Assembly: GCA_030696435.1 (NCBI GenBank)
Contig: JAUYSF010000228.1
Coordinates: 1 to 11,024 of the forward strand
DNA from: Desulfoprunum sp.
GTDB lineage: Bacteria; Desulfobacterota; Desulfobulbia; Desulfobulbales; Desulfocapsaceae
Length of the DNA: 11,024 nucleotides
Direction of reading: 5' to 3'
In this document: positions 6,790 to 11,024 of the stretch, piece by piece
How positions within the stretch are numbered: the first letter of the stretch is position 1
Layout of the letters: each line of letters starts with the position of its first letter
Made by a program: the position numbers and the translations under genes
The notes under the pieces: model-generated
Database searches by the model: none
What the model saw: only the letters and a program-made list of their open reading frames with translations
What the model was told of the DNA's origin: nothing

Positions 6790-9590
6790 ATATCCTCAGT
6801 CGCCTGATCGATTCGTTTAGTGCTCGCAGCCAGATTCGCGAGCACGAGGCCCTGGAAGAATTAAAGGCTCGTTACCATGCCTTTCGGATATTTCTCGAAA
6901 ATAACGGTCGGGCACTGGAACTGCTGGTCAGTATCGACGGACTGCTCAATCGCGGCGAAGAAACGGCTATTCGGACTGCAACGGAAGAACTGTTGAGCGT
7001 CACCGCCGAACTGGTCGATGGCCTGAACCTGCTCTCCGGCGATGCCCATGCCGGACTCTATGCGCTGCATGGCCAACTGGCAGCGGATGTCGTGCAACAT
7101 CTCGATATCCTCTCGGACAATCCAGGCCAGCAGGCCTACTGCATAGCCCTGGATGACCTGGGGCCGGGGGCCCATCTCCTGGCTGGAACCAAGGCTGCCA
7201 ATCTGGCCCGTCTGCGACGGATGGCCCTGCCGGTTCCGAACGGATTCGTCTGCACGACCATGGCCTGCAAACACTTTATCGGCGAAGGGCAATTGGCAGC
7301 CGGAATTCGCCGGATTTTGCGAGAATACGAATATCAGCACCAGGATGTTAACCAGGCGGCAGTGCACATCGAGGAGTTGATCCTGGCAACACCCTTGCCG
7401 CCCGATATTGCCCTGGCCCTGGAAGAGGCCTATCGGCACCTTGCAATGAGCGAGAAACAAACCGGCGCCACCAACGGGCCTCTGATGGCTATTTCGGTAC
7501 GCAGCAGTGGCGTGTCGGAAGACGGGGCCGATCATTCCTTCGCCGGTCAGTTCACCTCCATACTCAATGTAATCGGCCTCCAGTCCCTGTTCGATGCCTA
7601 TCGGGTTGTAGTGGCCAGCGGCTTCAGCCCCCGCGCCATCTCCTACCGGCTCAATGCCGGCCTGACACCTGTTGATTTTGACTTTGCGGTATTGTGTCAG
7701 GTCATGGCCAAGGCCGATTGCGCCGGTGTCCTGTTCACCCGCGATCCCTCGCAACCAGAGAACGGCCGTATGCTGATCAGCGCCGTACCCGGCCTGGGAA
7801 CGATGGCAGTGGAGGGTTCTGCGGCGGTGGATCTGTATCGCCCCCGGCGTGCCGAGCGTGTCGATGATGCATCTCCGGAGTGTCTGCCCGGCCTCTTTGA
7901 AGGCAAGCAAAACATCAGCCAGGCCCGAGCTGCGGAACTACTGGACGGTGCCGAGATTTCCCGAAAAACTCTGCGCGAAGTACCATCCCCCGAAGGCGGT
8001 CTACAGCAGGAACAGCTTCCGGCGGCAGAGGCGGATCTGCCCCTGCTGTCGGTTGAGATCTTGGAGCAATTGATGTGCTTTGGTGAGATGATCGAGAACC
8101 TGGAAGGCGTCGGCCAGGATGTGGAATGGGCCTACGCTAGAGAGAGTGGTGTGGCTATTCTGCAAGCGCGCCCCTTGCGTTTAGCCGCCGGCAAGGGCCG
8201 CCGGCTGCGGCTGCCGGCAGCCGCAGAGCCGTTGGTATCCGGAGCCTGTGCCGCAGCCGGCAGGGCAGTCGGCAGGGTGCATATTATACATTCAACAGCG
8301 GACCTGCAGCAGTTCTCCAAGCCCCGGGCCGGTGCACTAAGCTCCGCTCCGTGCATCCTGGTGCTGCCGCAGAGTATCGTCGATGCCGCCCCTCTGCTCA
8401 AGAATTGCGCCGGGGTTGTTATCGAAGTCGGCAATCCCACCGATCATCTATCCTGTATCGCCCGAGAATATGGCGTGCCGATGATTACCGGAGCCCAGGC
8501 CGCCTTGTCGCGCCTGCATGACGGCCAATGGGTCATCATCGACGCCGACCAGGGGATGGTCGTCGATGCCCCCAAATCGATCAGAGCCGCCGTTGCCCAG
8601 GCCCACTCGGAACAGGTGCAAAGAAAGGCGCAATCCCAGACAGATCACTCTCCGCCCACGTCACTGCGACACACCGTCATTCCGCCGGAGCGGCAGGCCT
8701 TGCGACAGATGATTGTGCCGCTCAACCTGACCGATGCCTACGGTCCGTCATTTTCCCGGATGGACTGCCGGTCGATCCACGATATCATCCGCTATACCCA
8801 TGAAATGGCGGTACTCTCCATGTTTGACGCCGGCGATACGATCATGGAAGACGCCGGCGATCTGCTGCGGCCACTCGATATCGGTGTGCCCTTCTCATTT
8901 CTGGTGATAGACGTCGGCGGTGGCACACGCCGGGTAGAGAAGACCTCATTTCGCAAGAAACTGAGCCTGCAAAATCCCCTTAGCAGAGAAGATGTCCTCT
9001 CCATTCCACTGGCCGCCCTCTGTGACGGACTGACTACGCCGGGGCTGAACTGGCATTCCGGTCCGGACATTGATGCCCTGCCCGGCATCTTTTCCCGGTC
9101 ACTGCTGGACACCCGGACAACCCGCCCGGCCGGATCATTCAACTACGCCCTGGCAGCCCGTGATTACCTCAACCTCAACGCCCGAGTCGAGTTCCACTTT
9201 GCCATGCTCGATGCCGTGTGCGGCAGAGACTCTCATGCCAACTATATCCGTTTCCGGTTCAAGGGTGGCGGTGCCGGGTCCGAACGTGGTCACCGGCGGG
9301 CAATATTTCTCAAACATGTCCTGGAAGGCAATGGATTTTACACAACGGTGGCAGGCGATCTGGTTACCGCTTCGCTGACAGGTGCCGGCAAAGAGGTCAT
9401 CTCGGAACGGCTGGTGATGCTTGGCCGACTGCTTGGTTTCAGCAGGTTTCTCGACGGGGTGATGACTACCGACGAGACTCCTGTGCAGTTGGCCCAGGCC
9501 TTTCTCGCGGGCCGCTTTGACACCCGGGTTACCAGAGAATCTACAGAAGAACAGGAAATGCAGGAGACGATCAATCGTTTTCAGGCATGA
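6786..9590 (+). CDS. PEP-synthase-like protein C: ATP-grasp + phosphohistidine domain + unknown C-terminal domain
   Basis: A 934-aa paralogue of A and B. Its ATG overlaps the stop of B in ATGA (6786-6789), so translation is likely coupled. The ATP-grasp is the most canonical of the three: GTKAANLARL (134-143), RSSGVSEDG (239-247), SFAGQ (251-255), Glu447 in DVEW, and QARPL (460-464), all consistent with ATP binding. The swivelling domain has NPTDHLSCIAREYGVP (550-565) with putative phospho-His554; the residue before the histidine is Asp, where A and B have Gly. The shared C-terminal domain follows from about 635: CRSIHDIIRYTHEMAV (661-676), DVGGGT (709-714), DYLNLNARVEFHF (793-805), RFRFKGG (822-828). 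There is no TIM barrel. The N-terminal helical region is more diverged and lacks the LGGEY segment. The 3' end overlaps the convergent phosphatase gene by 10 nt. The reaction and acceptor are unknown. Confidence 0.85.
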   Translation: MNILSRLIDSFSARSQIREHEALEELKARYHAFRIFLENNGRALELLVSIDGLLNRGEETAIRTATEELLSVTAELVDGLNLLSGDAHAGLYALHGQLAADVVQHLDILSDNPGQQAYCIALDDLGPGAHLLAGTKAANLARLRRMALPVPNGFVCTTMACKHFIGEGQLAAGIRRILREYEYQHQDVNQAAVHIEELILATPLPPDIALALEEAYRHLAMSEKQTGATNGPLMAISVRSSGVSEDGADHSFAGQFTSILNVIGLQSLFDAYRVVVASGFSPRAISYRLNAGLTPVDFDFAVLCQVMAKADCAGVLFTRDPSQPENGRMLISAVPGLGTMAVEGSAAVDLYRPRRAERVDDASPECLPGLFEGKQNISQARAAELLDGAEISRKTLREVPSPEGGLQQEQLPAAEADLPLLSVEILEQLMCFGEMIENLEGVGQDVEWAYARESGVAILQARPLRLAAGKGRRLRLPAAAEPLVSGACAAAGRAVGRVHIIHSTADLQQFSKPRAGALSSAPCILVLPQSIVDAAPLLKNCAGVVIEVGNPTDHLSCIAREYGVPMITGAQAALSRLHDGQWVIIDADQGMVVDAPKSIRAAVAQAHSEQVQRKAQSQTDHSPPTSLRHTVIPPERQALRQMIVPLNLTDAYGPSFSRMDCRSIHDIIRYTHEMAVLSMFDAGDTIMEDAGDLLRPLDIGVPFSFLVIDVGGGTRRVEKTSFRKKLSLQNPLSREDVLSIPLAALCDGLTTPGLNWHSGPDIDALPGIFSRSLLDTRTTRPAGSFNYALAARDYLNLNARVEFHFAMLDAVCGRDSHANYIRFRFKGGGAGSERGHRRAIFLKHVLEGNGFYTTVAGDLVTASLTGAGKEVISERLVMLGRLLGFSRFLDGVMTTDETPVQLAQAFLAGRFDTRVTRESTEEQEMQETINRFQA
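6820..6845 (+). repeat. inverted repeat (8-bp arms) near the start of gene C
   Basis: GTGCTCGC (6820-6827) and GCGAGCAC (6838-6845) are perfect reverse complements around a 10-nt loop. In the transcript this is a GC-rich stem beginning 34 nt after the A of the gene C start codon, within codons 12-20. No T-run follows, so it is not an intrinsic terminator. It might slow early elongation or mark an RNA cleavage or protection site, or it may be chance in GC-rich coding DNA. Confidence 0.5.
8205..8226. repeat. 22-bp perfect palindrome inside gene C
   Basis: The half-site CTGCGGCTGCC (8205-8215) is followed directly by its exact reverse complement (8216-8226), with no spacer. It encodes part of the Pro/Ala-rich stretch LPAAAEP at residues 476-482, the likely linker between the ATP-grasp and histidine domains, where protein sequence constraint is low. 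No function can be assigned from sequence alone. Confidence 0.7.
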
Positions 9591-10273
9591 TAAAACTGTA
9601 TTGCCGGCAACTCCACGGCCGTGAGGACATTGCCGTAGACTGCCCCGGTGTCAATGCCGATACGGTCGGCCATAACCAGCGGGGCCTCGAAAGGCAGGTG
9701 CCCGAAGACCACAGTATAGCCGGTGTCGGCGATGCTTTCCAGGCCGAGTCGCCTGCTGGCCAGAAGACCTGCTTCGATGGATCGCTGGGCCTGAAGGGCA
9801 TCAGGGCGGGCTTTCGCCAGAGCGAGCTTCTCTTCGTCGATATCGGCATGGGTGAAGAGATAGCCGCCGGCGACATAGGAAAACTCCAAGGCATGAAGAA
9901 ATTCCCGGTGCTCAGGCGGGAGACAGGCAAGATCCCGAAGCTGGCGTGTTGAGGCGCCATAACTTGTCAGCGTAGCCTCCACCCCCATGGTGCGCAACAT
10001 AGGGAGGATTTCCACATCGCCTGTTTCGGCATATTCCAACAACGCCTGTTCATGATTTCCCATGAGAAAAACCACATGGTTATATGTTGCCTTGATTTCC
10101 AGCAGGGTATCCAGCACCTTCCTGGAATCCGGGCCCCGATTGATATAGTCTCCCATAAAAACGAGCGTATCAGTACTTTTATCGATAGGGATGCGATCTA
10201 GAAGAGTGATAAGCTTGTCATGACAACCGTGAATATCGCCGATAGCAAAGATCTTTTGTTCTGATAAAGTCAT
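9581..10273 (-). CDS. PPP-family serine/threonine protein phosphatase (metallophosphoesterase)
   Basis: A 230-aa protein with the full set of PPP-type metal-site motifs: GDIHG (12-16), GDYINRGPDS (41-50), GNHE (72-75), His142 in FTHAD, and GH (191-192) followed by DTG (208-210). Members of this family use two metal ions to remove phosphate from proteins (PrpA/PrpB-like) or from small molecules; the substrate here is open. The second motif has Asn45 where GDxxDRG is more usual, a variation also tolerated in relatives. The ATG at 10271-10273 is preceded on the minus strand by AAGAAGG (10289-10283) with 9-nt spacing. The gene runs convergently to the PEP-synthase-like cluster and its last 10 nt overlap gene C, so there is no room for a terminator between them. 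Confidence 0.88.
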   Translation of the reverse strand: MTLSEQKIFAIGDIHGCHDKLITLLDRIPIDKSTDTLVFMGDYINRGPDSRKVLDTLLEIKATYNHVVFLMGNHEQALLEYAETGDVEILPMLRTMGVEATLTSYGASTRQLRDLACLPPEHREFLHALEFSYVAGGYLFTHADIDEEKLALAKARPDALQAQRSIEAGLLASRRLGLESIADTGYTVVFGHLPFEAPLVMADRIGIDTGAVYGNVLTAVELPAIQFYHA

Positions 10274-10282
10274 ACCTTTTCG

Positions 10283-10298
10283 CCTTCTTCACAGAAGG
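10283..10298 (-). promoter_or_regulatory. hairpin holding the phosphatase ribosome binding site
   Basis: On the minus strand the sequence reads CCTTCT-GTGA-AGAAGG: a perfect 6-bp stem capped by a GTGA loop, which fits the stable GNRA tetraloop class. The 3' arm AGAAGG (10288-10283) is the only good Shine-Dalgarno match for the phosphatase ATG, 9 nt downstream. If the hairpin forms, it would hide the ribosome site and lower or condition translation. The sequence and pairing are seen directly; the regulatory role is inferred. Confidence 0.4.
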
Positions 10299-10351
10299 AT
10301 GTGAGTTGTTCGAAGAATTGCATTGTTCTTGCCGAGTCGACCGGTTTTTAC

Positions 10352-10379
10352 AAAGAGCAAAAGAAGGAAAAACCCCTCT
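10352..10379 (-). terminator. weak intrinsic terminator candidate after the 79-aa gene
   Basis: On the minus strand AGAGGG (10379-10374), loop GTTTTT, and CCTTCT (10367-10362) can form a 6-bp stem with one G-U pair, followed by TTTGCTCTTT. It sits 17 nt downstream of the stop of the 79-aa gene. The stem is short and the T-run is interrupted, so it may only partly separate the small gene from the phosphatase downstream. Confidence 0.3.
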
Positions 10380-10396
10380 AACCAAGAAGTATAGCG

Positions 10397-10636
10397 TCAT
10401 TTCTTTACATGGCCGTGCGAAACCCAATAGAATGCCATAATAGAAACACCCATCTCCAACAGCATTGGCCAATGCCTCGCAAGATCAAATGTTATTTCAT
10501 CGGATACGCCATTTCCTTTATAGATTAACATCAGTGCGCCCACGAAGACGAATAATGCGACCCACCCTTCCCATGAAATGGGTATCCATAACGTGCGGCT
10601 CATCTTTAAAAACCAATACTTTTTGTCTTTTTTCAT
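10397..10636 (-). CDS. small two-helix inner-membrane protein, function unknown
   Basis: A 79-aa protein with a basic start (MKKDKKYW), then WIPISWEGW (17-25), a first membrane helix at about 24-40, a short polar loop (41-53), a second helix at about 57-72, and a basic end (HGHVKK). The WIPISWEGW stretch just before the first helix resembles small unassigned membrane proteins of proteobacteria, but I cannot name a family. The ATG at 10636 has no clear Shine-Dalgarno sequence; a Met at residue 12 is an alternative start and would keep both helices. The gene is AT-richer than the cluster to its left. It lies between yciB and the phosphatase on the same strand, but with a 210-nt gap upstream and a possible terminator downstream, so it may be its own unit. 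Confidence 0.65.
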   Translation of the reverse strand: MKKDKKYWFLKMSRTLWIPISWEGWVALFVFVGALMLIYKGNGVSDEITFDLARHWPMLLEMGVSIMAFYWVSHGHVKK

Positions 10637-10668
10637 AATGCTGGAATTTTAATTTCCTGACGTATGCG

Positions 10669-10682
10669 TTGAGGTAAATCAA
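10669..10682 (-). promoter_or_regulatory. FNR/CRP-like palindrome upstream of the small membrane gene
   Basis: The minus strand reads TTGATTTACCTCAA, which matches the FNR consensus TTGAT-N4-ATCAA at 9 of 10 defined positions. It ends 32 nt before the ATG of the 79-aa gene. If the promoter at 10690-10718 is real, the site would lie at about the transcription start, which would favour repression. This is a single short match in one gap; chance is possible. Confidence 0.3.
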
Positions 10683-10689
10683 CTTGACA

Positions 10690-10718
10690 TTAATACAGTG
10701 GTCCCGGGACTTGCCCAA
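10690..10718 (-). promoter_or_regulatory. possible sigma70-type promoter for the small membrane gene
   Basis: On the minus strand TTGGGC (10718-10713), a 17-nt spacer, and TATTAA (10695-10690) form a weak -35/-10 pair facing the 79-aa gene. The spacer holds the perfect palindrome GTCCCGGGAC (10710-10701), which could be an operator. Both hexamers are imperfect, so this is tentative. Confidence 0.25.
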
Positions 10719-10846
10719 GCGTACAGAGGTGGCGTCACAGTCGAGAGTGAACCGAGCCAAGGAAGCGTCTTCAGGGTCTTTTTGCCGGTGTCTGCCAAAG
10801 ATGTTCCCCGTCGGCAGGCCAAGGCCGATATGCCCCCGGAGTGTCA

Positions 10847-11024
10847 CTATTCCTTACTGCTGGGCTCTACCATATAGCGTGAGAGATAGAAGGATTGAAG
10901 CACGATGAACAGCACGGTGAGTCCGAGCATGCCAAAGAGCTTGAAGTTTACCCAAGCGTCACGGCTAAAGTGGCTCATGACGTAGAGGTTCGCCCCTCCC
11001 AAGCTCAGAAAAAAGATTACCCAG
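10847..11024 (-). CDS. yciB: septation protein A (YciB/IspZ), C-terminal part
   Basis: Partial gene running off the right edge of the window. The minus-strand frame from 11023 to the TAG at 10849-10847 encodes 58 residues, including [20 protein letters not shown] and a hydrophobic helix ([15 protein letters not shown]) followed by SRYM and a short polar tail. The W-V-N-F-K-L-F-G segment followed by a last membrane helix is typical of the C-terminus of YciB/IspZ, an inner-membrane protein of about 180-200 residues linked to septation and envelope synthesis. Two helices are visible, the first only in part ([15 protein letters not shown]). The call is from memory of the family and is quite specific. 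Confidence 0.85.
   Translation of the reverse strand, partial: WVIFFLSLGGANLYVMSHFSRDAWVNFKLFGMLGLTVLFIVLQSFYLSRYMVEPSSKE

Larger units (their letters stand above)
10637..10846. other. 210-nt non-coding gap between yciB and the small membrane gene
   Basis: No convincing gene on either strand. It contains a 10-bp palindrome GTCCCGGGAC (10701-10710), the FNR-like site at 10669-10682, a possible promoter at 10690-10718, and a short inverted repeat TCGGC/GCCGA (10811-10828) without a T-run. A minus-strand frame opens at GTG 10847, overlapping the yciB stop, but it reads on through the small membrane gene and has no recognisable protein features. Confidence 0.6.

Noticed and set aside
1072-9590. 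Naming A, B or C as ppsA (PEP synthase) or ppdK
   Set aside because: The PEP/pyruvate TIM barrel with its catalytic cysteine is absent, and B lacks ATP ligands. The shared N-terminal module alone does not support the enzyme name.
10811-10828. TCGGC/GCCGA inverted repeat as a terminator for yciB
   Set aside because: A 5-bp stem with an 8-nt loop and no following T-run on the minus strand.
10518-10847. A 109-codon minus-strand frame starting with GTG that overlaps the yciB stop
   Set aside because: Its second half overlaps the small membrane gene in another frame, its composition is unlike a known protein, and there is no clear ribosome site. The TAGTG overlap alone is not enough.
10714-10958. 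Repeated 9-mer CCCAAGCGT in the non-coding gap and in yciB
   Set aside because: Only two copies, one explained by yciB coding sequence, with no matching flanks; likely chance.

Overview
The window (about 11 kb, GC-rich with an AT-richer patch near 10.3-10.7 kb) looks like the chromosome of an anaerobic proteobacterium. The gene content (TSUP transporter, TIGR02186-type protein, several PEP-synthase-like proteins, a stand-alone receiver) suggests Desulfobacterota, perhaps Desulfobulbales-like. That placement is inference from recalled gene content, not from a search. No rRNA, tRNA, CRISPR array or insertion sequence was seen.

Region 1 (1-9590, + strand) is a tightly packed, probably single operon. 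It contains the 3' end of a TauE/SafE (TSUP) membrane transporter, a secreted and membrane-anchored TIGR02186-like protein, and three very large paralogous proteins here called A (855 aa), B (897 aa) and C (934 aa). A stand-alone CheY-like receiver lies between A and B. Gaps within the set are 1, 12, 1 and 47 nt, and B and C overlap by 4 nt. Each large protein has a helical N-terminal region, a PEP-synthase/PPDK-type ATP-grasp region, and a swivelling phospho-histidine domain. The usual C-terminal PEP/pyruvate TIM barrel is replaced by a roughly 280-residue domain that I do not recognise but which is shared by all three. A and C keep the ATP ligands. B has lost them but keeps the histidine. 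The set looks like a multi-subunit, ATP-driven phosphohistidine system with an unknown acceptor, possibly tied to signalling (receiver) and to membrane transport of an anion (TSUP plus TIGR02186). This is the main candidate for an undescribed system.

Region 2 (9581-11024, - strand) runs towards region 1. From its 5' end it holds the C-terminal part of septation protein A (YciB/IspZ), a 210-nt non-coding gap with a possible promoter and an FNR-like palindrome, a 79-aa two-helix membrane protein of unknown function, a weak terminator candidate, and a PPP-family Ser/Thr phosphatase. The phosphatase's ribosome binding site lies in the arm of a small GNRA hairpin, and its 3' end overlaps gene C by 10 nt.
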